64,000 bases of DNA from Nannocystis punicea (lineage in GTDB: Bacteria > Myxococcota_A > Polyangia > Nannocystales > Nannocystaceae): contig NZ_CP114040.1 of assembly GCF_026965555.1 (NCBI RefSeq), forward strand, positions 5,828,001-5,892,000, in the 5' to 3' direction. This document shows positions 35,593 to 43,028 of the stretch, piece by piece. Position 1 is the stretch's first letter. Every line of letters starts with the position of its first letter. Under the pieces are notes generated by a model that was not told the origin of the DNA, did not search any database, and saw only the letters and a program-made list of their open reading frames with translations. The position numbers and the translations under genes are program-made.

Positions 35593-35720
35593 CGCGATCC
35601 CGCTCGCAAGCCGCGGCTGTCCCGTCTCGCCCTCAGGCACCGGTCCGCATCCGCAGCCTCGCGGCCGCGATCCGGTCCGTAGATCCGTCCTCGGACCCGC
35701 ACGTTGCCGGGCGAGCCGTC

Positions 35721-37361
35721 ATGCCGATCCGCCTGCGCCCCCTCGCCTGTCTCGCCGCGTTCACCCTTCTCACCACCGCCGCCGAGGCAGCGCCTCCCGA
35801 CAAGGATGAGCGGGAGCGCCGGCCGATGAAGGTGCAGGCCTACGACTTCGCGGCCGACGCCCTCGTCGAAGGGATGATGGCCCCGTCGCCGTCGATGGGA
35901 GCCACCCCCGGCGGCGCCCAGGACATCCAGTACTTCCGTGATCGCGTCAAGGCCGGCGAGGTCCCGCACCCCAACACATTCACGCCCGAGGGTCTGTTCA
36001 GCGAGCACGACCTCCCGCTGGCAGCAGGGCGCACCTGCGATCAACTGCTGTGCACCGTCGGCGAGGCCACCGGCGCCACCTTGCTGGCCCAGCCCGACGT
36101 GCAGTACCTCGCCCAGCTCGGCTTCAGCTCCGGCCTCGATCCGAAGACGTTCAAGCGCGCACCGCTCAACCTCGTCGCGATCATCGACAAGTCGGGCTCG
36201 ATGTCGGGCCAGCCGCTCGATCTCGTGCGCGAGAGCCTCCTCCGCGTCCTCGATCAGCTCGGGCCCGACGATCAGCTCTCGCTCGTCCTCTACGGCGACC
36301 GCGCCCACGTGCACCTGTCCCCGACGCCGGCCCGGGACAAGCGCGCGATCGCGGCCCACATCTCCACCATCGAGAGCGCCGGCTCGACCGCCATGGAAGA
36401 GGGCCTGCAGGTCGGTTACGACCTCGCGCGCCGGAGCGGCACGGCCTTCAAGGGCACCACCCGGGTCATGCTGTTCACCGACGAGCGGCCCAACGTCGGC
36501 GCCACCGACAAGCAGAGCTTCATGGGCATGGCCCGCGACGCCTCGCGCTCCGGGATCGGCCTGACCACCGTTGGCGTCGGCGTGCAATTCGGGGCCGAGC
36601 TCGCCACCGCGATCAGCAGCGTGCGCGGCGGCAACCTGTTCTTCTTCCCCGACGCCGCGCGCATGACCAAGGTCTTTCGCGAGGACTTCGACACCATGGT
36701 CACGGAGCTCGCTTACGACCTCAAGCTCGAGGTGAAGCCGGCCGCGGGGCTCAAGATCGCCGGCGTCTACGGCATCCCGGGCAAGGCGATCGAGTGGGCG
36801 CCGGGCGGCGCGATCCGCCTCAGCGTCGAGACCATCTTCCTCAGCCGCAAGAAGGGCGCCATCTACGTCGGCTTCGGCCCGGCCGATCGCAACCTGCCCG
36901 GCCCCAAACAGGTCGCCGATCGTCCGCTCGGTCATGTCAGCCTCGCGTACACCGAGGTCGCCGTCGGCAAGCCGCGCAGCTCCGCAGTCGACCTGGTCTA
37001 TAAGCCAGGTTCGAACGCCAGCGTCGGCCTCGTCCGCGGCGCGCGGCTCGTCGATCAGGCGACCACCCTGTCCCGGGCCGCCGCGCTGCACCACGAGCAG
37101 AACGACCAGGAGGGCGCTTACCAGCTCGTCCACGCCCTCGCCTCGCTCTACCGCCAGGACCGCGACCCCGAGCTCGCCGAGGAGCGCACGCTCGTGTTCG
37201 CCCTCGAGCGCACCTTCGCCAAGCTCTCGGGTCACGCCGGCGAGCCCGCGCCCGCGGCCCCGAGCGTCGATCGCGTCAGCGGCCTCCCGCCCGCGCCCCG
37301 ACGCGCGCCGGTCATGCCCTCGGCCCCGAGCAAGATCCTCGATCGCATCGACCACCCGTGA
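35721..37361 (+). CDS. Exported von Willebrand factor A-domain protein
   Basis: 546 residues. A signal peptide (about 1-23, ending AEAAP) is followed by an N-terminal region with EGMMAPSPSMG and EHDLPL (VWA-associated YfbK-like character). A VWA domain (about 150-320) has the MIDAS residues DKSGSMS (D156 onward), the later Thr in AGSTAMEEG and Asp in LFTDERP. A beta-rich domain follows and then a helical C-terminus. It probably mediates metal-dependent protein binding in the periplasm or at the surface. Partner unknown; no MoxR-like ATPase is adjacent. The 5' leader carries palindromic elements (see 35388-35592). The next gene, a small lipoprotein, has its own promoter. Confidence 0.88.
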   Translation: MPIRLRPLACLAAFTLLTTAAEAAPPDKDERERRPMKVQAYDFAADALVEGMMAPSPSMGATPGGAQDIQYFRDRVKAGEVPHPNTFTPEGLFSEHDLPLAAGRTCDQLLCTVGEATGATLLAQPDVQYLAQLGFSSGLDPKTFKRAPLNLVAIIDKSGSMSGQPLDLVRESLLRVLDQLGPDDQLSLVLYGDRAHVHLSPTPARDKRAIAAHISTIESAGSTAMEEGLQVGYDLARRSGTAFKGTTRVMLFTDERPNVGATDKQSFMGMARDASRSGIGLTTVGVGVQFGAELATAISSVRGGNLFFFPDAARMTKVFREDFDTMVTELAYDLKLEVKPAAGLKIAGVYGIPGKAIEWAPGGAIRLSVETIFLSRKKGAIYVGFGPADRNLPGPKQVADRPLGHVSLAYTEVAVGKPRSSAVDLVYKPGSNASVGLVRGARLVDQATTLSRAAALHHEQNDQEGAYQLVHALASLYRQDRDPELAEERTLVFALERTFAKLSGHAGEPAPAAPSVDRVSGLPPAPRRAPVMPSAPSKILDRIDHP

Positions 37362-37520
37362 GCCTGGCTCGGCTCACGAGGGGCGCGACGCTCGCCTGGG
37401 CGGTCCTGGGGCGGCGCGGAACCGCCGGGAGTCGCTGCGCACGCGGTGCAGGCGCGACGCGTCCGGCCATGCCACGGGGACGCGCGAGGGACGGTGTTTG
37501 CCCCGCGCCGCGCGCGGCGC

Positions 37521-37526
37521 TACCCT
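37521..37526 (+). promoter_or_regulatory. -10 box (TACCCT) for the lipoprotein at 37533
   Basis: TACCCT ends six bases before GTG 37533, with no Shine-Dalgarno. It supports the GTG start. Confidence 0.35.
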
Positions 37527-37532
37527 CCGCCC

Positions 37533-38027
37533 GTGTCGTCGCGCGCCGCGATCTTCTCCCTGTTCCTGGCGACCTCGGCGGTGATCGGATGCACCGGCGC
37601 CGGCGAGGGGCCTTCCTCTTCGGACATGTCCCAAAAGACACCTCCGCCCCCCGCTGACGGCAGCCCCCTCGAGGGCTTCCCGCTGTCCCGCCTGCGCTTC
37701 GAGCACAACCCGGTCGAACTGCTCACGCCGCCGACGCCGCTGGACGAGGCGACCCTCAAGGCCAGGGGCGTGCAGAGCCACCGCACGTTCACGGCCACCA
37801 CCCCGCAGGTGTGGCTGTTCGTGTTCGAGTTCACCGAGCAGAACGCGATGTTCGCCGCCCTCCAGGACCCGCGCCTGCTCCTGCCGGGCGAACCGCCCTA
37901 CTACACCGCCGCGGCGTTCACCGGCCGCTGGCTGCTGATCACCGGGTTCCCCTCGGAGAAGCCCGTCTCGCCGGAGATGGAGGCCGCGCGCACCATGTTC
38001 CTCGAGCGCTGGGCCGGCCAGGAGTGA
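37533..38027 (+). CDS. Small lipoprotein of unknown function
   Basis: 164 residues from GTG. Signal SSRAAIFSLFLATSAVIGC with lipobox VIGC (Cys near 20). One palindromic element (37619-37641) encodes the linker SDMSQKTPPPP just behind the Cys. The mature part (about 35-164) is compact with no recognised domain (PLSRLRFEHNPVELL; PQVWLFVFEFTEQNAMFAAL; MFLERWAGQE). Location is predicted as membrane-anchored periplasmic. Convergent with the ATP-grasp gene. Confidence 0.7.
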   Translation: MSSRAAIFSLFLATSAVIGCTGAGEGPSSSDMSQKTPPPPADGSPLEGFPLSRLRFEHNPVELLTPPTPLDEATLKARGVQSHRTFTATTPQVWLFVFEFTEQNAMFAALQDPRLLLPGEPPYYTAAAFTGRWLLITGFPSEKPVSPEMEAARTMFLERWAGQE

Positions 38028-38063
38028 CCGCCTCGCGCGCTCCGGCGCGGACAGCTCAGCTCC

Positions 38064-38150
38064 GATCTGCCCATGGGGACAGGGGCACCGGCCGCGGCTC
38101 GTGCCCTGTCCGCAAGGACATGTCGCTTCCGACCTGTCCGTCGATTCAGC
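38064..38150. repeat. Three elements between convergent genes, one covering a stop codon
   Basis: Copies at 38064-38086, 38103-38124 and 38131-38150. The last overlaps the stop codon of the ATP-grasp gene (stop at 38146-38148 on the minus strand). Confidence 0.75.
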
Positions 38151-39372
38151 CGAGGACCACGCGCACCGAGCTGACCAGCGCGCGCAGGGCCGTCACGACC
38201 TCGTCGGTCGTCTCGCCCTTGACGATCGCGTAGCCCTCGCCCTCGTAGCCGGACGCGCGCGGCTGACCGACCTTGGGCAGCTTGCGGTCGACCACCCAGG
38301 CCCCGGCGCGCTCCTGGGCCTCGGCGAGGCCCTCGACCGCGCGGACCACCTGGCCCGGCCCCTGCCCGCGGAAGAACGCCGCGCCGGCCGCGAACTGGCG
38401 CGGCGGCGCCTCGAAGCGCTCGAACACCATCAGCTCGGCCCACTTCTGCCACATGTCCACGTTGTGGCAGAGGCCCATCATCGGCATCAGGTGCACGCCG
38501 GGCGGACGGGCCGCCACCTCGCTGATCACCATCGAGCCGTCGGGCCGGAGGAACCACTCCATGTGCGTGAGGGCAGTGCCGACCCCGAGGGCCTGCAGCG
38601 CGCGGACGTTGAGCGCGCGGAACGTCTGCGCGTGGGGCTGCAGCTGCTCGCGGGGCAGCATCACGCAGTACTGAATCCACGGGTTCTCGAGCACCTGCAG
38701 CGGCCCCGGCAGGTAGTAGCTCGACGAGTGCCACACCGGCTTGCCGTCGATCGTGATGGTCTCGAACGTGTGCTCCTCGCCGCGCACGAACTCCTCGGCC
38801 TGGGCCGGGTTCGAGGGCGTCACGAACAGGTCGGCGAGGGCCGCGGCCAGCGACTCGTCGTCGCTCGCGCGGACCGTCGCGCGCGACCCGAGGCCCGCCG
38901 GCGGCTTGAGCACGATCGGGTAGCCGACCTCGCCGACGAACCGGCGCGCGTCCTCGGCCGAGCCGAGCAGCGCCTGCCGGGCCACCGGCAGCCCGGCCTC
39001 GCGCAGCTTCGCCTTCATGCGGTTCTTCTCGCGGAAGTTGCGGGCGACCGCCTCGGTCATGCCGGGGATCCCGAGCTTGTCCCGCGCGATCGACAGCGGG
39101 ATCTGCATCTGCTCGAGGAACCCGATCAAGCGGTCGACCCGGCCCCACCCGGCCTGGAACGCCTTGCTCGCGGCGATCAGCTGCTCGGCGTCGAGGCAGT
39201 CGCGGACCTGGTAGTGACCCACGACCCGGCCGTGGTAGCGCTCGGGCAGCGTCGACTCGGCCTCGTGGGTGATGAGGCCGATTCGGACATCCGCCAGCGA
39301 CACCAGCGCATCGAGGCACTGCAGGATGTTGGCGCTGTAGTACGGGGCGACGTAGAGGACGTGGACGGGCAT
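38146..39372 (-). CDS. ATP-grasp family enzyme
   Basis: 408 residues. The N-terminal pre-ATP-grasp domain (VHVLYVAPYYSANILQCLDA, residues 3-22) is followed by an ATP-grasp fold: YPIVLKPPAGLGSRATVRA (about 150-168, nucleotide-binding Lys), AEEFVRGEEHTFETITIDG (hinge and acidic residue) and MVISEVAARPPGVHLMPMMG (Mg ligands in the ExxAR region). These ligases join a carboxylate to an amine or thiol using ATP. The closest style is carbamoyl-phosphate-synthase-like/D-Ala-D-Ala-like enzymes of secondary metabolism or peptide tailoring; the substrate is not inferable. Monocistronic, convergent with the small lipoprotein gene. The ATG lies 11 bases after a CATGAT box. Confidence 0.9.
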   Translation of the reverse strand: MPVHVLYVAPYYSANILQCLDALVSLADVRIGLITHEAESTLPERYHGRVVGHYQVRDCLDAEQLIAASKAFQAGWGRVDRLIGFLEQMQIPLSIARDKLGIPGMTEAVARNFREKNRMKAKLREAGLPVARQALLGSAEDARRFVGEVGYPIVLKPPAGLGSRATVRASDDESLAAALADLFVTPSNPAQAEEFVRGEEHTFETITIDGKPVWHSSSYYLPGPLQVLENPWIQYCVMLPREQLQPHAQTFRALNVRALQALGVGTALTHMEWFLRPDGSMVISEVAARPPGVHLMPMMGLCHNVDMWQKWAELMVFERFEAPPRQFAAGAAFFRGQGPGQVVRAVEGLAEAQERAGAWVVDRKLPKVGQPRASGYEGEGYAIVKGETTDEVVTALRALVSSVRVVLG

Positions 39373-39620
39373 GCGCGGGCGCGATCATGCCAGATCCGCC
39401 GCGACGCCGCGACGCGCCGCCCTGCGGGATCCCCCGTCGGGTCCCGGCGGCCCCGCGCCCGCAGACTCCGACCCGACGCCTCGCTGGCCGTCGGAACGAC
39501 GTGCACCTCGTCGTCCGTCACCGCCACGTGACGGAGCGAGGCGATCCACGAGCTCGCCCGGCCATGCATCCGGCAGACAGGCGGAGGCGATCCGCGGCGA
39601 CGGGAGCGCCGCTCCGGGCG

Positions 39621-39862
39621 AGACATGTCCTCCGGGACAGCATGGGCGGCCGCGCCGACCGTGGCGACCTGTCCTCATGGACATCCTTATAGAGGAGGGG
39701 CAGGCGGACGGGCCTCACCCATGACGACCGTCCGGCACGACATGTCCATTCGGACAGCGTCACTCGCGTCGCGGCACGCGGCGACCTCTCGCCACTACCT
39801 GTCCCAGGGACACGTGCGACTCGCCTCATCCGTTCATCGCGACATGTCCCCTCGGACAGCCT
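39621..39862. repeat. Five dispersed elements between the ATP-grasp and rnc genes
   Basis: Near-perfect copies: ACATGTCC-TCCG-GGACAGC (39623), CCTGTCC-TCAT-GGACATCC (39668), ACATGTCC-ATTC-GGACAGC (39740), CCTGTCCCAGGGACAC (39799) and ACATGTCC-CCTC-GGACAGCC (39841). All have the same orientation. The ~510-base gap shows no gene. Confidence 0.85.
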
Positions 39863-39883
39863 CACGCCCTTCGGCGCCGCACC

Positions 39884-40669
39884 TCACCCGAGCTCGCCGC
39901 GGTCGATCCGCTCGAGCGCCGTCTCGGCGGCCGCCGACTCGGCCGCGCGCAGGTTCGGGCCCTCGCCCTCCGCCAGCACCACGATCTGTCCGTCCGGACA
40001 GGTCACCTCGGCGCGCACCCGCCACAGCGAGCGCTCGTGCGCCGGGCGGTCGCCGAGCGGCACGTAGAGCGGCGGCCGTCGCCAGCGGGCCTGGGCCCAC
40101 TCCTGCAGTCGGGCCTTGGCCGGCTTGCCGTCGTCGGGGCGCAGGCCGGCCAGGCGCGGGCCCAGCAGCGCCTGGAACACCGCGCCGGCGGTCGTCAGCG
40201 GATCGCGGCTCGCCGCGCGGGCGTCGAGGAACGCCGCCCCGAGCACCGCCTCGGCCGCGTCGGCCAGCGACCCGTCGTGCTCGCGCAGTTCGGCCTGGCG
40301 GTGAGCCACCCACAGCACCGGCCCGAGCTCGACCGCGCGGGCCGCCTCGGCCAGGGCCGGCGCCGACACCAGGCTCGCGCGCAGGCGGGTGAGCACGCCC
40401 TCCGGCAGATCGGGGAAGCGGCGCCACAGCGCCTCCGTGGCCAGCAGGGCCAGCACCGCGTCGCCGAAGAACTCGAGGCACGCGTTGCTCGGCCAGCCCG
40501 AGCGCGCGTGTTCGTTGACCCACGTCGGATGCGTCAGCGCCACGCGCAGCAGCGCCGGGCGAGCGAACGAGTAGCCGAGGCGCTGCTGCAGCGGCGCCAG
40601 GCGAGCCTCATTGTCCGGCCACGTCGGCGCCCCGCGGCGATCGGGCAGGTCCTCGAGCAGCTCCGTCAT
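39884..40669 (-). CDS. rnc: Ribonuclease III
   Basis: 261 residues. Catalytic domain (about 20-165) with the signature ACLEFFGDAVLALL (usual NERLEFLGDAVL) carrying the metal-binding Glu and Asp, and the second pair in LADAAEAVLGAAFLD. A double-stranded-RNA-binding domain (about 180-255: AKARLQEWAQARWRRPPLYV ... LRAAESAAAETALERI) follows. It processes rRNA precursors and structured RNAs in the cytoplasm. One palindromic element (about 39985-40005) lies in the RNA-binding domain and is read as TCPDGQIV, apparently without adding residues. It is the last gene of an operon, overlapping mnmA by four bases (ATGA). Since the elements form perfect RNA hairpins, this enzyme is an obvious candidate to act on them (inference). 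Confidence 0.93.
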   Translation of the reverse strand: MTELLEDLPDRRGAPTWPDNEARLAPLQQRLGYSFARPALLRVALTHPTWVNEHARSGWPSNACLEFFGDAVLALLATEALWRRFPDLPEGVLTRLRASLVSAPALAEAARAVELGPVLWVAHRQAELREHDGSLADAAEAVLGAAFLDARAASRDPLTTAGAVFQALLGPRLAGLRPDDGKPAKARLQEWAQARWRRPPLYVPLGDRPAHERSLWRVRAEVTCPDGQIVVLAEGEGPNLRAAESAAAETALERIDRGELG

Positions 40670-41745
40670 CCGGACGTCTCCGCGATCCAGCCGCCGCCGA
40701 GCACCCGTTCGCCGGCGTAGACCACCGCCGCCTGGCCCGGCGCGGCCGCCTGGACCGGCTCGTCGAACCGCACCGTCGCGCGGCCGCCCGCCAGCTCGAG
40801 CTGGGCCGGCGTGGGCCGCCCGCGGTGGCGGATCTGGACCTCCGCGCGTAACGTCTCGCGCTCGCCGAGCGGGGCCAGCCGGCGGAAGTCGTCGAGCACC
40901 AGCGCGTGCGTCTGCAACGACGCCGCGTCGCCGACCACCACCCGGCGCTGCTCCGGCAGCACGCGCAGCACGTAGCGGGGCGACGTGCCCGGGACCCGCA
41001 GCCCGCGGCGCTGACCGATCGTCACGCGGTGGATCCCCGCGTGGGCACCGAGCACGCGACCCTCGGCGTCGACCACCTCGCCGGGCGCCAGCTCGCCGGT
41101 GTCGAGGCCGAGGGCCGCCGCGCGCGCCTCGACCACCTCGCCGTGCTCACGACCGCCGACGAAGCACAGCTCCTGGCTGTCGGGCGTGTCGGCGCTCGGC
41201 AGCCCGAGCTCGCGGGCCCGCGCGCGGACCTGGTCTTTGTGCCATGTCCCGAGAGGAAACCGGACCCCGCTCAGCAGCGCCGGCGGGACCGCGAACAGGA
41301 AGTAGCTCTGGTCCTTCGCCGCATCGACCGCGCGCAGCAGGGCCCCGTCTTCGAGGCGCGCGTAGTGGCCGGTCGCCAGCGCCTCGGCCCCGAGCGCGCG
41401 GGCGCGGGCCACCAGCGGCCCGAACTTCACGTGCTCGTTGCAGCGGACGCACGGGTTGGGCGTGCGGCCGCTCGCGTACTCGCGGGCGAAGTCGTCGATC
41501 ACGTGGGCCGTGAAGCGCTCCTGCTCGTCGACCGTGTAGTGCGGGATCCCGAGCAGCGCGCACACGTCTCGCGCCTGATCGATCTCCGCCGGCGAGCAGC
41601 ACGACCCGCCACGGCCCTGGCGTTCGTGGCCGCTGGCGTCGTAGAGGCGCATCGTCAGGCCCACCACTTCGTGGCCCGCGGCGACCAGCAGCGCCGCCGC
41701 CACCGACGAGTCGACCCCGCCGGACATGGCGCACACGATCCTCAT
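40666..41745 (-). CDS. mnmA: tRNA-specific 2-thiouridylase
   Basis: 359 residues. N-terminal PP-loop MRIVCAMSGGVDSSVAAALL (residues 1-20), the first catalytic Cys in NPCVRCNEHVKF (about 100), the second in DSQELCFVGG (about 195), then the adaptor and C-terminal beta-barrel domains (HRVTIGQRRGLRVPG; AVVYAGERVLGGGWI). It makes 2-thiouridine at position 34 of Glu, Gln and Lys tRNAs, taking sulfur that begins at a cysteine desulfurase. That desulfurase gene lies directly upstream with a four-base overlap, and rnc follows with another, so all three form one operon. Length and motifs are complete. One partial element (ATGTCCCGAGAGG) occurs near 41251. Confidence 0.96.
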   Translation of the reverse strand: MRIVCAMSGGVDSSVAAALLVAAGHEVVGLTMRLYDASGHERQGRGGSCCSPAEIDQARDVCALLGIPHYTVDEQERFTAHVIDDFAREYASGRTPNPCVRCNEHVKFGPLVARARALGAEALATGHYARLEDGALLRAVDAAKDQSYFLFAVPPALLSGVRFPLGTWHKDQVRARARELGLPSADTPDSQELCFVGGREHGEVVEARAAALGLDTGELAPGEVVDAEGRVLGAHAGIHRVTIGQRRGLRVPGTSPRYVLRVLPEQRRVVVGDAASLQTHALVLDDFRRLAPLGERETLRAEVQIRHRGRPTPAQLELAGGRATVRFDEPVQAAAPGQAAVVYAGERVLGGGWIAETSG

Positions 41746-42935
41746 GACGGCGTCACCTCGCGCCAGTCGCCGCCGCCCTCGGCCCCGCGGACGCGGGCGA
41801 TCGCCTCCGGCAGCGCGGCCAGCAGCGCGTCGACGTCGGCCTCGGTGTTGCCGGCGCCGAACGAGATCCGCAGCGCCGAGCGGGCCGCGGCCGGCGCCAG
41901 GCCGAGCGCCAGCAGCACCGGGGACGGCTCCGGCGTGCCCGAGCTGCAGGCCGCCCCGTACGACACCGCGATCCCGGCGAGGTCGAGGTTCATCGCCAGC
42001 AGCTGGCCGTCGCAGCCGGCGAACCCGACGCTCAAGGTGTTGCCGACCCGGCGCTCGCGGTCGCCGTGAATTGTCACATCGGACATGTTCGCAAGGCCAG
42101 CTCGCAGCCGGTCCGCGAGCGCGACCACGTGGGCGTGGCGCGCCGGCAGCTCGGCCGCGGCGAGCTGAGCCGCGAGGCCGAAGCCCGCGATGCTGGCGAC
42201 CGGCTCGGTCCCGGCCCGGCGCCCGCGCTCTTGCTGGCCGCCGAGCAGCAGCGGGTCGAGCGCCAGCCGGCGGCGGTGGACCAGCGCGCCGACCCCCTTG
42301 GGGCCGTAGATTTTGTGGCTGCTGACGCTGAGCAGGTCGAGATCCCAGGCGTGGAAATCGAGGGGCAGCTTGCCGAAGGCCTGCACGGCGTCGCAGTGGA
42401 CCAGGGCGCCGGGAGCGATCTCGCGCACCACGCGGACCAGCCCCGGGATGTCGTAGGCGTTGCCGAGCACGTGATTTGCGGCAGCGAGCGAGACAACTCC
42501 GATCTCCGGGTTCTCCCGGAGGGCGGCGCGCAGCGCGTCGGCCTCGATCCGGCCGTGGGCGTCGACCGCGACCAGCGCCAGCGGGTGCCCCTCGCGCTGC
42601 AGGCGGCGCCCTGCGGCCAGCACGGCCGGGTGCTCGAGCGGCGACGTGAGCAATCCGCACGGGCGCCCCGCGGCCCGCAGCGCCCTGGCGGCGCCCAGCA
42701 GGGCCAGGTTGTCGGCCTCGGTGCCGCCGGAGGTGAAGGTCACCTCGAGGGCCTCGGCGCCGAGCGCCCGAGCGACCGCGCGGCGCGCCTGTTCGACGGC
42801 CGCCCGAGCGCGCTGTCCGGTGCTGTGTACGCTGGCCGGGTTCCCCTGCAGGAGCGGGTCGGCCAGCGCGGCGATAACAGCGTCCCGCACCCGGGGATCG
42901 AGGGGGGTCGTCGCGTTGTGGTCGAGGTAGCGCAC
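41742..42935 (-). CDS. Cysteine desulfurase (NifS/IscS class)
   Basis: 397 residues from GTG. Fold type I PLP enzyme: YLDHNATTPLDPRV at the N-terminus, HCDAVQAFGK, PLP-binding Lys in SVSSHKIYGPKG (about 200) and the sulfur-accepting Cys in GAACSSGTPEPSPVL (about 325). It abstracts sulfur from cysteine. Because it is coupled to mnmA by an ATGA overlap, the likely role is to supply sulfur for tRNA 2-thiolation rather than Fe-S assembly; no iscU or fdx is nearby. The GTG start is supported by a TATAGC box eight bases upstream. One element (42078-42102) is read as LANMSDVTIHGD in a surface region. Confidence 0.93.
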   Translation of the reverse strand: MRYLDHNATTPLDPRVRDAVIAALADPLLQGNPASVHSTGQRARAAVEQARRAVARALGAEALEVTFTSGGTEADNLALLGAARALRAAGRPCGLLTSPLEHPAVLAAGRRLQREGHPLALVAVDAHGRIEADALRAALRENPEIGVVSLAAANHVLGNAYDIPGLVRVVREIAPGALVHCDAVQAFGKLPLDFHAWDLDLLSVSSHKIYGPKGVGALVHRRRLALDPLLLGGQQERGRRAGTEPVASIAGFGLAAQLAAAELPARHAHVVALADRLRAGLANMSDVTIHGDRERRVGNTLSVGFAGCDGQLLAMNLDLAGIAVSYGAACSSGTPEPSPVLLALGLAPAAARSALRISFGAGNTEADVDALLAALPEAIARVRGAEGGGDWREVTPS

Positions 42936-42943
42936 CCACGGCC

Positions 42944-42949
42944 GCTATA
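42944..42949 (-). promoter_or_regulatory. -10 box (TATAGC, minus strand) for the desulfurase-mnmA-rnc operon
   Basis: GCTATAGC on the minus strand, eight bases before GTG 42935, with no Shine-Dalgarno. It shares a 93-base divergent region with the promoter of the MshEN-domain gene. Confidence 0.5.
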
Positions 42950-42990
42950 GCACGAGGCCCGGCGCGCGGAGCCCCGGTTACGCCAGCTTG

Positions 42991-43020
42991 TTGACGCGAC
43001 CGGCTCCGGCGTTGAATCAT
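42991..43020 (+). promoter_or_regulatory. Promoter (TTGACG, 18 bp, AATCAT) for the MshEN-domain gene
   Basis: TTGACG at 42991-42996 and AATCAT at 43015-43020, eight bases before GTG 43029. The best sigma-70-like -35 hexamer seen in the window. Confidence 0.5.
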
Positions 43021-43028
43021 CACAGCGC

